64,000 bases of DNA from DASXKD01 sp963734725 (GCA_963734725.1 CAVTIX010000015.1:1-64000), one strand, 5' to 3'; counted from the first letter of the stretch, positions 36,636 to 46,226 are shown. Notes: generated by a model from the sequence alone, not told the origin. Program-made: numbers and translations.

Positions 36636-39176
36636 ATGGGACGCGCGAAGATACTGCCTTTTTTGTTGGCCTGTGCGGTTTGCCTGGCGCTTGCACCAAG
36701 CGCCTTCACCGCGTCGGGCGCTCTAGCCGCGCCCGGCCCTTCGGCTAAACCGGTGTTCCACCCGCGCATAGGCCCCGCGCTCGGGATCTTCCCGGCATTT
36801 ACGTTCCGGAACGGCCGGCTCCAGCCGGCCCAGAGCGCGTCCCAGCCGCTGACGCCGGTCACCTACCACGGCGGCCAGACCATGACCGGCGGGGTCACCG
36901 TACACACGATCTACTGGACCGGCGGCACGAACCCCTTCCAGGGAAGGCCGCCCGGGGCGCCGCACAACTACATCGGCATGATCGAGCAGTACCTCACCGA
37001 CGTCGCGGGCGCCAGCACGGGAACGTCGGGGCAGACCTGCACCACCGCCCGCTGCAACGTCTTCACCGTGCAGCCCCAATTCGGCTGGGGCACAACGCCT
37101 GGCGGCATCACCCATGGCACGAACACCGTCCACCATGTCCCGGGCAACATGATGATCGACACCCAGCCCTACCCCTCGAAGTCCGTGCAGTGCGCCTCGC
37201 CCCAGAACACGGCGACATGCATCACCGACGCCCAGGTCCAAGCTGAGATCAATCGCGTCATCAACGCCACCCACGGCTCGCGCGGTCTGCACGACCTCTG
37301 GTACGTATTCACGCCGCCCGGCGTCGATGAATGCATCTTGCCCGGCGTCTGCGAGACCAACGCCTTCGGCGGCTACCACTCGGTGTCGAATCTCGGCCAC
37401 GGCCCGACGATCTATGCCTACACGGGCGACCCGATCGTCGAGACGACGGCGGTCAACAACCCGGGCAACGATCCCGAGGGCTACCCCGATGCCGAGGTCG
37501 TGATCGACATCGTCGCGCACGAGGTGAACGAGGCGATGAGCGACCCCGAGGGAGTCGGCTACATGGACCCGAACGGGTTCGAGATCGGCGACAAGTGCGA
37601 GTTCGGACCCCAGACCGGCACCCCGCTCGGATTCGCCCCCAACGGATCCCCGTTCAACCAGGTGGTCAACGGCCACAAGTACCTGATCCAGGAGATGTGG
37701 GCCAACCGGGACAACACCAACAACCCGAACTGCGTTCAGGCGACCACCAACACCACCAACCCGCTGCCGCTGCCGCAGGTCCACCTGACCCAGTTCTCGC
37801 CGGCTGTCAGCGGCAACATCGAGCACCATACCGCCTGGGTCTCGGTCACCGTCACGCTCTCGCGCGCGAGCGCCTCCGGCACGCCGGTCACGGTCGCGAG
37901 CGGATCCACGACCACCGCCAGCGACGGCAGCTGGTCGGTGTCGCTTGGCACCCGCGCGGTCGGCGACGACCGCGACGTGATCACGGTCGACTACTCGGGG
38001 GCCGGCGCGCCCACGCCGAGCCACGAGCAGATCCTCACCGGCAACGGGGGCAACCCGTTCACCGAGTCCGGCTGGACCGGCTGGGTCGCCATGGACAACG
38101 GCAGCCTGGTGACCAACACGCAGACCCTCCAGGGCTTCCCGCCGCCCACGATCACGCTCCAGCCGTGCTTCCAGACCGGGGTGGAAGCGTTCACGGTCGG
38201 CGGCGTGCCCGGGTCCGAGTCGCCGACCGACTTCTGCAACACCTCGAGCGACGCGGCTACCGCGCCGCTCAAGGCGGCGGTCACGCCCGGCCAGGCAGTC
38301 ACCTGGAGCTCGCTCGACAACCGTGCCTTCACGCCCCCGACTGATCCCAACCCCAACCTCACCGGCGCGCTCGTGAACCTGACCGTCCCGGCGGGCGAGC
38401 CTGACTCGGTATTGTCGTTCGCCAACCCCTTCGTGGCCATTCCTCAAGGCGGGTTCCCGGCATGCACCGGCGATCTCGAGGCCGAGACCGTCACCTGCAC
38501 CGGGCTCGTCCCGGGCGTGACCTACACGCTGAAGGACGGGGCCACGAACGCTTCCGTCACGGCCGACGGAACGGGCACGGTGTCCGTGCCGCTCGCGATC
38601 AAGGGCGGGGATACGGTCGCGCTCTCCAACGGCTCGCGCACGCTGACGACGTTGCACGCCGCCCATCTGCGGGCCGCGATCAAGGCGAACCAGACGGTGC
38701 TCTCGGGTGGGCAGTGCCAGCCCGACGAGTACTACGGCCCGCCGGTCACGACCCCGCCGACCAGCACCTCGGCCGGCTCGATCAGCGGCGGCATCGCCCT
38801 CACCGGCGAGATCTGCCCGCTGAACGGCAACGCCGCGGGGCTGCCGGCCACCACGATCGCGCAGACCGACGAGCTGAGCGGCGGCCAGACCATGACCGAG
38901 GTGCCGCGGATCGTGAGCACCTCGCCGCTCAACGGCGCGAATGTGTTCGGCGCGTTCACGGCCCGCGCCCGCGCGGGATCCCCGGGACCGAACAGCACCA
39001 TCGCGCTCAAGATCACACGATCCGGCAAGACGGTGTTCTCGGCCCCGAACGTCAACACCAAGAGCGGCGTGAAGGTCAGCGGCCTCCAGCGTGGCACCTA
39101 CACCGCAATCTGGACGCTGATCGACGCCAATGGCGACACGCGCACTGTGGTGACGCAGTTCATCGAGGAGAGGTAG
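36636..39176 (+). CDS. Large secreted protein with a putative HExxx(x)A metalloprotease-like domain and beta-sandwich repeats
   Basis: ATG at 36636; 846 residues. A Sec signal peptide spans 1-31 (KILPFLLACAVCLALAPSAF, TASGALAAP). The domain at about 80-370 contains GGVTVHTIYWTGG, DLWYVFTPPGVDECILPG, then VVIDIVAHEVNEAMSDPEGV (His-Glu about residue 294), GFEIGDKCEF and KYLIQEMWANRDN. HE...EA..DP plus EIGDxC resembles the EXORDIUM/phosphate-induced protein and related zincin-like families, so zinc binding is suspected but unproven. The remaining 470 residues are Thr/Ser/Gly/Pro-rich Ig-like beta-sandwich modules, probably adhesive. It is complete, free of frame breaks and followed by a perfect terminator. 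Confidence 0.75.
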   Translation: MGRAKILPFLLACAVCLALAPSAFTASGALAAPGPSAKPVFHPRIGPALGIFPAFTFRNGRLQPAQSASQPLTPVTYHGGQTMTGGVTVHTIYWTGGTNPFQGRPPGAPHNYIGMIEQYLTDVAGASTGTSGQTCTTARCNVFTVQPQFGWGTTPGGITHGTNTVHHVPGNMMIDTQPYPSKSVQCASPQNTATCITDAQVQAEINRVINATHGSRGLHDLWYVFTPPGVDECILPGVCETNAFGGYHSVSNLGHGPTIYAYTGDPIVETTAVNNPGNDPEGYPDAEVVIDIVAHEVNEAMSDPEGVGYMDPNGFEIGDKCEFGPQTGTPLGFAPNGSPFNQVVNGHKYLIQEMWANRDNTNNPNCVQATTNTTNPLPLPQVHLTQFSPAVSGNIEHHTAWVSVTVTLSRASASGTPVTVASGSTTTASDGSWSVSLGTRAVGDDRDVITVDYSGAGAPTPSHEQILTGNGGNPFTESGWTGWVAMDNGSLVTNTQTLQGFPPPTITLQPCFQTGVEAFTVGGVPGSESPTDFCNTSSDAATAPLKAAVTPGQAVTWSSLDNRAFTPPTDPNPNLTGALVNLTVPAGEPDSVLSFANPFVAIPQGGFPACTGDLEAETVTCTGLVPGVTYTLKDGATNASVTADGTGTVSVPLAIKGGDTVALSNGSRTLTTLHAAHLRAAIKANQTVLSGGQCQPDEYYGPPVTTPPTSTSAGSISGGIALTGEICPLNGNAAGLPATTIAQTDELSGGQTMTEVPRIVSTSPLNGANVFGAFTARARAGSPGPNSTIALKITRSGKTVFSAPNVNTKSGVKVSGLQRGTYTAIWTLIDANGDTRTVVTQFIEER

Positions 39177-39195
39177 CCGAAGCGCAATGACCCCC

Positions 39196-39221
39196 GGGCC
39201 GGGCCGCATGCGGCCCGGCCC
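39196..39221 (+). terminator. Perfect GC palindrome terminator
   Basis: A 26-base perfect palindrome (GGGCCGGGCCGCA and its reverse complement) begins 19 bases after the stop of the 846-residue protein gene. Confidence 0.75.
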
Positions 39222-39464
39222 GGCCCCAGAGCGCTTCCCGCCCGGCATCCGGCCTCACTTGACGAGCCACCCAAGTCTGCAACGGACCCAACCCCAGAAC
39301 TGAGAATTCGGGCAAGAGCAAGAGCCCGAGGCGGGTAATACCTCGACGAGACCTCAGCAATCAGCCCTTGACACCCCTCCCCCATAACGATCTTTCGGCG
39401 CGCGCTCACCGGCGTGCCGCCAACCACCACCAGCGTGCATATCGAGACCTCTTTGAGAGCGCTG

Positions 39465-40527
39465 TCAAGGGGTTCGGCGGATTTTCTTCGCGGCTGGCCT
39501 AGCGTGCGCGGGTAGCCGGCGCGGGGTGCCCGGTCGTAGTGTCGGAGTGGCGGGCTCGGGAGTGGCTTGTCCGAAGAGCCGGTTTCCGGGGTGTGAGCCG
39601 GCCGCGCTGGAGTCAGAGTCGTTCCCCGGTTGCCCTCCCGGGCCCGCCTGCACGTTGCCAGAGGCCTGGCGCGCGTCGTCCTGGAGCCGGGCGTAGATGG
39701 CGTTGCTGATCCGGCGCTTGAGGGAGCGGAGCGCTTCTTTGTGCGTCTTGCCCTCGGCGGCTTTCTTGTCGTAGTAGGCGCGGCCGTCGCTGTGGGCGTG
39801 GCGGATCTGGGTGATCGCGGCCGTGTGGATGGCGTGGTTGATGCGCCGGTTGCCGCGCAGCGACAGCCGGTGGGTTTTGTGGTTGCCGGAGGAGACTTCG
39901 ACCGGCGCGGCGCCGTTGTAGGCGGCGAAGCGGTCCCTGGTGGCGAACCGGGCCACGCTGGCGACGTCACCGATGACGGTGGCGGCGATGACCGGGCCGA
40001 CACCGAAGATCTCGGTGACCGTGGCGCCCGAGGCCTTGACCGCGATGGCCAGCTTCTTCTTCGACTCGCGGATCTGGGCGTCCAGGCGGCGCATGTCCTC
40101 CAGCAACTCGGCGGCGAGGTCGCTGCGGGCCTGCCCGGCGGCGCCGGACGGCGTGGCTGACCGCAGGATGCGAGTGGCGTGAGCGGCGGTGATCTCCTCG
40201 GGCACGCCGCCGGGCGCCAGCTCGCACAGCACCGCGTGAAGCCGGCACGCGACCTGGTTCTTGGCCCGGCCCAGGTCCCGGTGCCGCCGCGACCACACCC
40301 GCAGCACCGCGGCATGGTCATCCGCGCCCACCTCGCGCCGGGCTCTGGAGCGCAGCGCCGCGACCGCCACCGACAGGGCGTCGTTCGGGTCGTTCTTGTT
40401 GCTGGCCCCGGTGGCCAGCAGCCGCACCCGGGCGGCCAGCTTGGGCTGCACGTCCAGCACCCGCTCACCGGCCGCGAGCAGCTGCTGGGCCAGCAGGTGG
40501 CCCAGCCCGCCGGCGCCCTGCCGGGTA
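39465..40527 (-). pseudogene. IS110-family transposase, 3' exon (C-terminal part)
   Basis: Reading leftward from about 40527: GAGGLGHLLAQQLLAAGERV, LDVQPKLAARVRLLATGASN, KNDPNDALSVAVAALRSRAR finish the RuvC-like DEDD domain (DPNDA). The Transposase_20 domain follows with TVTEIFGVGPVIAATVIGDV, FAAYNGAAPVEVSSGNHKTH, RLSLRGNRRINHAIHTAAIT (catalytic Ser region) and YYDKKAAEGKTHKEALRSLK, RRISNAIYARL. The first 58 residues lie 5.7 kb away at 46227-46398, separated by a group II intron. After excision of the intron the two parts would give an IS110 transposase of about 410 residues with a long Pro/Ala-rich tail. Confidence 0.8.
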
Positions 40528-40595
40528 GCCCCGGCACGTTGCCGTGCCGGGGCCCCCTTAGGACCGTGCGTGCGCGTCGTCCGCGCACACGGCCC
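40528..40595 (-). ncRNA. Group II intron domains V and VI
   Basis: On the minus strand, GGGCCGTGTGCG ... CGCACGCACGGTCC pairs as a long hairpin of about 35 nt (domain V, the catalytic core). It is followed by GCCCCGGCACG-GCAA-CGTGCCGGGGC (domain VI). They lie just after the maturase stop, as expected for the intron 3' end. Confidence 0.7.
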
Positions 40596-40615
40596 AGGCA
40601 AGCCACCCTGGTGGT

Positions 40616-41986
40616 TCAGGGCATCTGCTGTGCTGGGGTGCCGCCTGCTGGCCGGACCGGGTACTTCTTCCGGCGGCAGGTGGCGTGCACGAGGTGCGTC
40701 CGGTTCCTTCGCGCGGCGGCGGGTGTGTCGTGGTGGACCAGGTAGTCCGCCTCGATCGCTTTCCTGGTGACTCCCAGGAACCAGTGCTCCCAGCCCTGCG
40801 GGGTCTGGGGCGGCTGGTCGGGGGTCAGCAGATTCTCTCCGCACAGGCTGCACCGGCCGTCCTGCCTGGTGAGCAGGCGCACGGTGTAGTCATCCAGCGG
40901 AGGCGTCACCTTCTGGCGGCGCTGCGACCAGTACCCGGCCAGGCCTGGATCATCGGGGGATGCTCCTTGCCTGACCAGGGTGTGCCGCGCGATGGGCGTC
41001 CAGGACGGTTTCGGCAGGTAGGCACCGGTGACCCGGTTGCCGAACACCCACCGGTCGTTCCTGAACTTGCTGAATTTCCGGAAATACTGGTCCGTGATCC
41101 AGCGCTTCGGCTTGTTCGGGTGCGTCCAGCACGCCCACTTGTAGGTGAGCTTCCACAGGTAGTCGGTCAGGGAGTTAAATACCCTGGATGACACCACCGT
41201 CCGGTAGTAGGCGACCCAGCCCCGCGTGATCGGGCCGATCTTCGCCAGTACCGCCGCGACGTTGGATCCCCGCAGCGCGCGGAACTCCCTCGCCAGCCTT
41301 TCCCGGAACCTCTTGACGGCCGCGGCGCTCGGCTTGATGAGCAGCTTGCCGTTCGGATAACGGCGCACGTTGAACCCGAGGAAATCGAACCCCTTGCCAA
41401 GGTGCACGATCCGGGTCTTGGCCTCGTTGAAGGCCAGCCCTCTCGGCTCCAGCCACCCAGCAAGCCGTGCCTTGACCTGCTCGGCCTGCCGCCTGGAATG
41501 ACAGCATACGACCAGGTCATCAGCGTATCTGGTAAGCGCCGGACTGCTGTCCCTGAGTTCCCCGGCACGAACGCCGGTTCGGTAGCGGACACCAGCGGCC
41601 TCCTCCAGCCCGTGCAACGCGATATTCAACAGCAAAGGTGATATAAGGCCGCCCTGCGGAGTTCCCTCCTCGGTCGGCGTGAACCCTTTACCCGCCTCGA
41701 AGACCCCTGCTTTCAGCCATCTGGCGACCATTTCCCTCGCGGGGAATCCGCCGATCATGCCCAGCAGGTGCCCGTGGCTGACTTTGTCGAACGCGGCAGC
41801 CAGGTCCGCGTCAAGAATCCAGACCCTGCCAGCCTTCCCGTACAAGGTCTTGAACAGCGACTCTATTGCGTCGTGGCAGCCGCGACCCGGCCGGAACCCG
41901 TACGAACGGGGCTCGAACCGGGCCTCCCACTCGGGTTCCAGCGCGTTCCGGACCCGCGCCTGGTGGCACCGATCCGAGATAGCTGG
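40616..41986 (-). pseudogene. ltrA: Group II intron reverse transcriptase/maturase, C-terminal part
   Basis: Reading leftward from 41986: ISDRCHQARVRNALEPEWEA, RFEPRSYGFRPGRGCHDAIE, VWILDADLAAAFDKVSHGHL, EGTPQGGLISPLLLNIALHG, ALTRYADDLVVCCHSR (YADD active site), FDFLGFNVRRYPNGKL, maturase domain X (NVAAVLAKIGPITRGWVAYY), and a C-terminal HNH endonuclease with CSLCGENL, EADYLVHHD and LVHATCRRKK. The N-terminal 130 residues are at 45155-45561, displaced by a 3.17 kb recombinase element. The codon at the break (Pro of LGIP, then AISDR) is restored exactly when the element is removed. Confidence 0.85.
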
Positions 41987-42118
41987 GACGGTGATTTCAT
42001 ACTGCCCCTCCTGCAGTCGCGTGTTGGGTTGGATCCGGTGTCGTGGGATCGGTGCTGGCCACGGGTGTGGTGCTTGTGGTGTCACGATGGTCGCTGGCAC
42101 TGACATTCCCGGGGCCGC

Positions 42119-44404
42119 TCAGTGCCGCCGCCGGGGCTTGGTCTTGCGGGCCGCGGGGTTGAGGTGGCCGGATTGCTCGATTCGGGCGCGGCATTGTGCC
42201 TGTACGTGTTCGTCCCAGGGGATGTGCAGCCGGTTGCCCGCGCCGCGGCGGGCGGCGACCTTCCCGGTTTCGATCCAGTCGTAGATGACATAGGTGCTGC
42301 AGCCGAGCTGGTAGGCGGCTTCGGTGACGCTGACCTCGCCGTCGGCGGCGGGAGATGGCGGGGCGGGCAGCATGCGCGGGCGGGCGGCCCGGCCCAGGTG
42401 GGCGGACTGGGCGATCAGCTCCTGGCAGCGGGCGCGGACCTGGCCGTCCCAGGGGATGCAGAGCCGGTTGCCTGAGCTGCGGCGGGCGGTCAGCTGCCCG
42501 GTGTGGATCCAGTGGTAGATCACGCCGGTGCTGCAGCCGAGCTGGCTGGCGGCCTCGGCCGCGGAGATCTCGCCGTTGGCGCAGGTGGCGGGGGCGGGGA
42601 TGTGGTAGGCGTGGCGGATCCACTGGATAGCCTTGACGTCGAACGGGCGGCCGTGCCCGGTGACCAGCCCGGCGGCATTCAGCTGCGCGGCCAGCTCGGC
42701 GGTGGGCGTGACCGGGCCGAGCTGGCGGACCAGCTCGATGGCTGGGGAGGGGCTGCGCTTGGCGGTGCCGGGATGAATGGCGCGGGCCACGCAGAGCTCG
42801 TCGGTGGCGCCGGTGTGCCAGCGGATCCCGATCCGTACTTTGGAGCGGTCGGGTTCGGGCAGCAGGGTGATGTCGGCGATCAGGGTGCGCAGCAGCCGCT
42901 TGCGGTCCCTGCTGCTGGTCGCGGGCGCGTGCCATAGCCCGGGCAGGTCGGCGGCGAGTTTCTCCAGGTCAGCCCGGCTGGGCAGCGGCGGCAGTGTTGC
43001 AGTGGCGGCCTCCAGGGCCTGCTCGGCCTCGGTGAGGGTGGTGAGCTTGGCCTCCCAGCGCGCTTCCAGGCTGCGGGCGACCAGCCGGTTCTCCGGCTCG
43101 ACAGCGTGGAAGGCACGTTCGGCCCGGTCAGCGTCGTAGCGGGCGCGTTCGACGGCGAGTTCGCCGGCCCGGCTGATCCGCTGGCGCCGGCCCGTCACCT
43201 CATCAGCTGCGGCGAGCGCCAGGGCGACCTGTTCGGGGGTGAGCGCGTCCAGCAGCACACGTGCGACCGCGTCATCGACGGTGGCGGCCGCGACTGACCG
43301 GCAGGTGGGCGTGGTCAGCCGGTCGGCGCGGGAGGAGCATTCATAGGAGGGCCGGGCATCGGTGTGGTAGTTGGTGCGCATCGGCTTGCCGCAGGACCCG
43401 CAGAAAATGATCCCCTGGCATAGCGCGCAGCCCTCGCGGGGCGGCCGGGCCCCGGCGTTGGTCCGGTTGGCCGCCAGTTTCGCTTCGTTCGCGAGGTAGT
43501 CCGCCCAGGTGATGTATCCCTCGTGGTGGTCTTTGATCAGCACCGGCCACTCGGCCCTGGGCCGTTCCACCAGCGTCGTGCGCACGGTGCCATCCGGCTC
43601 GACAGTACGCCGGGAGGAATACCGGCCGTGCACGTAAGCCCCCGTATAGCAGGGGTTTTTCAAGATCCCGATCACGCGGGCGTGGGTGAGCTTGCCCCAG
43701 CGCAGCTGCCCGGCCCAGGCCCCTCCATAGGCGCGCAGCGGGAACCGGCGATCCTTGAAGGCGGCGACGACCCCGTAGGCCGACCCGCACGCGGTGAAGG
43801 CGGCGAACACATCGGCGATGGCGGCCTGGACCTCGGCATCGGGGTCGATCACGATATCGCCGGCCTCGTCGTGGATGAAGCCGACCGGCAGGGGCGTGCG
43901 CAGCTCGCCGCGCTCGGCCGCGGCCCGCTTGTTCGCGTGCAGCCGCTGCGCCATCACGTGCAGTTCCATTTCGCCCATGGTGCCTTTGAAGCCCAGCAGC
44001 ACGCGGTCGTTCACATCGGCGGGGTCGTAGACCCCGTCGGGGTCGATCAGCAAGGTGCCGGTGATCCGGGCGAACTCGGCCAGCCGGGCCACGTCGGCGT
44101 TGGACCGGGCCAGCCGGGTGATCTCGATCCCGAAGATCGCCCCGACATCGCCGGAGCAGACCCGGGTGACCAGCTCGGTGAACCCCTCCCGGGCCACCCC
44201 CCATTTGCCGGAGATCCCCAGGTCGGTGTCGATCACCTCGATGTCGCTGCGCGGCCAGCCCAGCGCGGCCGCCTTGTCCGCCATGGCGTACTGGCTCCTG
44301 GTGGACTCGGTGTGCTCGCGGACCTGCACCATCGAGGACTGGCGCAAATAGACCAGCGCGGTCCGTTCCCGGTGGCTGCTCGTGATCTTCTGCTCGCCGT
44401 TCAC
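42119..44404 (-). CDS. Large serine recombinase with two C-terminal helix-turn-helix repeats
   Basis: An intact 761-residue recombinase. The N-terminal resolvase domain has TALVYLRQSS (catalytic Ser23), DLGISGKWGVAREGF and EITRLARSNADVARL. The recombinase domain follows (HARVIGILKNPCYTGAYVHG), then a zinc ribbon (CALCQGIIFCGSCGKPMRTN ... YECSSR ... CRS) and a coiled-coil. After residue about 600 come two related units, EISAAEAASQLGCSTGVIYH and EVSVTEAAYQLGCSTYVIYD, each continuing with SGNRLCIPWD or AGNRLHIPWD; these are MerR/excisionase-like DNA-binding domains. It should catalyse integration and excision of the element it sits in. It closes the operon DUF5372-DUF6788-recombinase. Confidence 0.9.
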   Translation of the reverse strand: MNGEQKITSSHRERTALVYLRQSSMVQVREHTESTRSQYAMADKAAALGWPRSDIEVIDTDLGISGKWGVAREGFTELVTRVCSGDVGAIFGIEITRLARSNADVARLAEFARITGTLLIDPDGVYDPADVNDRVLLGFKGTMGEMELHVMAQRLHANKRAAAERGELRTPLPVGFIHDEAGDIVIDPDAEVQAAIADVFAAFTACGSAYGVVAAFKDRRFPLRAYGGAWAGQLRWGKLTHARVIGILKNPCYTGAYVHGRYSSRRTVEPDGTVRTTLVERPRAEWPVLIKDHHEGYITWADYLANEAKLAANRTNAGARPPREGCALCQGIIFCGSCGKPMRTNYHTDARPSYECSSRADRLTTPTCRSVAAATVDDAVARVLLDALTPEQVALALAAADEVTGRRQRISRAGELAVERARYDADRAERAFHAVEPENRLVARSLEARWEAKLTTLTEAEQALEAATATLPPLPSRADLEKLAADLPGLWHAPATSSRDRKRLLRTLIADITLLPEPDRSKVRIGIRWHTGATDELCVARAIHPGTAKRSPSPAIELVRQLGPVTPTAELAAQLNAAGLVTGHGRPFDVKAIQWIRHAYHIPAPATCANGEISAAEAASQLGCSTGVIYHWIHTGQLTARRSSGNRLCIPWDGQVRARCQELIAQSAHLGRAARPRMLPAPPSPAADGEVSVTEAAYQLGCSTYVIYDWIETGKVAARRGAGNRLHIPWDEHVQAQCRARIEQSGHLNPAARKTKPRRRH

Positions 44405-44495
44405 CCGTGCCTCCCAGCACGCAGATGGTCATGTTGGCCAGCGCCGCCACCGCCTCGGCCCGCACGGGACCACTCAGGACGGCGGCGCCCATCGG

Positions 44496-44864
44496 CTAGC
44501 CCAGTTCCCTGCGGGCCAGCAACTCGGCGTTGATCGCCGAGATCTCCGCCAGCACCCCCTCAACCTCGCCGCCGTGGCGCAGGTAGCGGCGCACCACCCC
44601 GGCCAGCGCAGCCGGCACATACCGCGCCCTGCCGCGTCCGGCCGGACGCGGGGTGAAGTAGGCATACGGGCCGTGCGGCTCACCGCTGGCGCACCGGCAG
44701 CCAGGCCGCCCGCACCGGCGCGTCTGCTCGGTCAGGGTCCCGGCCAGCACCCGTTCCACATCACCAAGCCGGGCTGCCGCCGCCCGGCGGCGGGCCAGCA
44801 ACTGGCGGGTGGACAGGCTCCCCAGATCGTTCTTGTGTGCATTCATTACACAAGAGAGTGCCAT
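44496..44864 (-). CDS. DUF6788 family protein
   Basis: ATG at 44864 (a second at 44846 is possible); 122 residues. LSTRQLLARRRAAAARLGDV then ERVLAGTLTEQTRRCGRPGC, RCASGEPHGPYAYFTPRPAG and RGRARYVPAALAGVVRRYLR match the DUF6788 pattern, whose CGRPGCRC cluster suggests a small metal-binding or nucleic-acid-binding protein. Genes of this kind recur beside recombinases and transposases; the function is unknown. Between DUF5372 and the recombinase, 92 bases upstream of the latter. Confidence 0.7.
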   Translation of the reverse strand: MALSCVMNAHKNDLGSLSTRQLLARRRAAAARLGDVERVLAGTLTEQTRRCGRPGCRCASGEPHGPYAYFTPRPAGRGRARYVPAALAGVVRRYLRHGGEVEGVLAEISAINAELLARRELG

Positions 44865-44879
44865 GAGCAGGAATCCCGG

Positions 44880-45116
44880 TCAACGACCACGAAGCGAACG
44901 GGCAAGCGTGCCGAGTTCGGCCAGCCCTTCAGCCGACAACCGCCGCACCACCGGCAGCTCACCCCGGTCGGTCCATGCCTGCGGCACCGTGATCTGGCCG
45001 CTGACACCGCCCGCGCAGACGAACACCGTGTCCGCCCCGCGGTGCTTCACATACAAGACCTCCAGCCGCTGCCCGTCCAGCGGGTGGAACGGGTGGGCGA
45101 CAATCACAAAGCCCAA
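44880..45116 (-). CDS. DUF5372-like protein, first gene of the recombinase element
   Basis: The coding part reads LGFVIVAHPFHPLDGQRLEV, LYVKHRGADTVFVCAGGVSG, QITVPQAWTDRGELPVVRRL and SAEGLAELGTLARSLRGR. VxHPFHPLxGxRxEV and IPxxWTD are the DUF5372 signatures. The start is uncertain: TTG 45116 or GTG 45107 are the only options inside the element, whose boundary lies just upstream at 45155. The stop is 16 bases before the DUF6788 start, so they are co-transcribed. Function unknown; family members accompany mobile recombinases. Confidence 0.65.
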   Translation of the reverse strand: MGFVIVAHPFHPLDGQRLEVLYVKHRGADTVFVCAGGVSGQITVPQAWTDRGELPVVRRLSAEGLAELGTLARSLRGR

Positions 45117-45154
45117 AGGATCACTGGACGATGCGGCACTATGCCGCCTCCGTC

Positions 45155-45561
45155 GGAATTCCGAGCGGCCGCGTTTTGGCCTTATCACTGGCTTTCGGTA
45201 TATGCACCCGCCGGACCGGCAGCGGCCGGTGCGAGCCGATGGTGGCGTGCACATGCACCGCCATTTCCGCCCGCGCCTGGCTGGTCAGCGCGACCAGCCC
45301 GTCGATTCCTGCCGTCCGGCGGCCCGTATTGCGCTGCGTCGCCTGCCGCACGCTCACCAGCGTGTTGGGCCAGCTCCGCAGCATCAGCTTCTGCAAGCTC
45401 CTGGCCAGCGGCCAGTTACCGTCCTGCACCGCCTTGAAGATCCTGCCCCGCAGCCGCCGTACCTGCTCCTCATGATGACGCCAGTCCACCTGCTCCCAGG
45501 CTTCACCGCCGAATGAGGGCAGGTCCTCAGGTCCGCTCACCGCAGTGTCCAGCTTGCCCAT
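45155..45561 (-). pseudogene. ltrA: Group II intron reverse transcriptase, N-terminal part
   Basis: From 45561: WEQVDWRHHEEQVRRLRGRI, FKAVQDGNWPLARSLQKLML, RSWPNTLVSVRQATQRNTGR, RTAGIDGLVALTSQARAEMA, then PLPVRRVHIPKASDKAKTRP and LGIP. This is RT domain 0/1 of bacterial group II intron proteins. After LGIP the frame enters the recombinase element and stops within five codons (TEAA). Its continuation is at 41986. Confidence 0.85.
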
Positions 45562-46226
45562 CGGTTCCGGCCTTTACGATCACTTCGCTTCAAAGGCTCA
45601 CCTGCTCAAGTCAGCACCCTTTTCAGGGCCGGGCATCTAACCCGGTATCCGGCCGGTTATACGGGAGCGATCCGGGAGGAGACCCGGCCCTGCCGCACCC
45701 GCTTTCCCGCTGCCTTTCAGCCGCCGGCGTTCGCTTCCTGAGCACCCTGTCCCGCCACGGGATTCCGCCCCCCTTACGGTCGGCCTACCGCCAGGCCTGC
45801 GCATACCCGCGCCTGCCCGGCGGACCCTGACGAGGTTCCCACGTTCCGCACGCATGAGACCCAGACCGGGCCGGGCGCCCTCTATACCCCGGGGACAGCG
45901 GTGCTCACCGGCCGTCGGGTAGTCCGCAGCCGCCGCCCGCCGCTTCTCAGCGGCCGGTCCCTGCCACCCCGGCACAGCAACCCAGCCCGGGATGTCCTGG
46001 TAACGAGGCATCAGCAAGGGTTCCCTGATAGTCGCCCTCCGGCCCTTTCCCTCACCTGTAGCCACCATGACTGGGACAGCGGCCCTTGGGCTTTGCCGTG
46101 AGCTCCGCACCCAGCCGGTCCAGAACCGGCCACGCACATCACGGCGGGAACAGGCCGAGCACAAACCTGTAGCTACGTCCCCGGCATCAGCCAGCCTCCT
46201 CGACAAGCTCACTCACCACGTGCGAC
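45562..46226 (-). ncRNA. 5' structural region (domains I-III) of the group II intron
   Basis: About 665 bases between the IS110 5' exon and the RT start contain no plausible protein. The length and position are right for intron domains I to III/IV, and the stretch has many GC hairpins. Exact domains were not folded. Confidence 0.55.

Larger units (their letters stand above)
41987..45154 (-). mobile_element. Serine-recombinase element (DUF5372-DUF6788-recombinase) inserted in the intron RT gene
   Basis: The element splits the intron RT between Pro and Ala codons: GGAATTCC at 45155-45162 on one side and AGCTATCTCGG on the other, with the dinucleotide CC shared at both junctions (45155-45156 and 41985-41986). 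A two-base shared core without long repeats is what large serine recombinases leave as attL/attR. The three genes are co-oriented on the minus strand, with the recombinase last. About 3.17 kb. Confidence 0.8.
40528..46226 (-). mobile_element. Group II intron inserted in the IS110 transposase gene (boundaries within about 10 bases)
   Basis: The interval separates the two halves of an IS110 transposase. At its left (3') end on the minus strand are a domain V-like hairpin (40561-40595) and a domain VI-like hairpin (40528-40553). Just inside its right (5') end is TTGCGACACGAGGTCGCACG, close to a GUGYG start. It encodes an intron reverse transcriptase/maturase with HNH domain, itself interrupted by a serine-recombinase element. 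Without that inner element the intron is about 2.5 kb, normal for the class. Confidence 0.8.

Noticed and set aside
36723..39248. An 841-codon open frame antisense to the secreted protein
   Set aside because: It lacks family resemblance, is extremely Arg/Gly/Ala-rich and mirrors the third-position GC of the real gene; a shadow frame.
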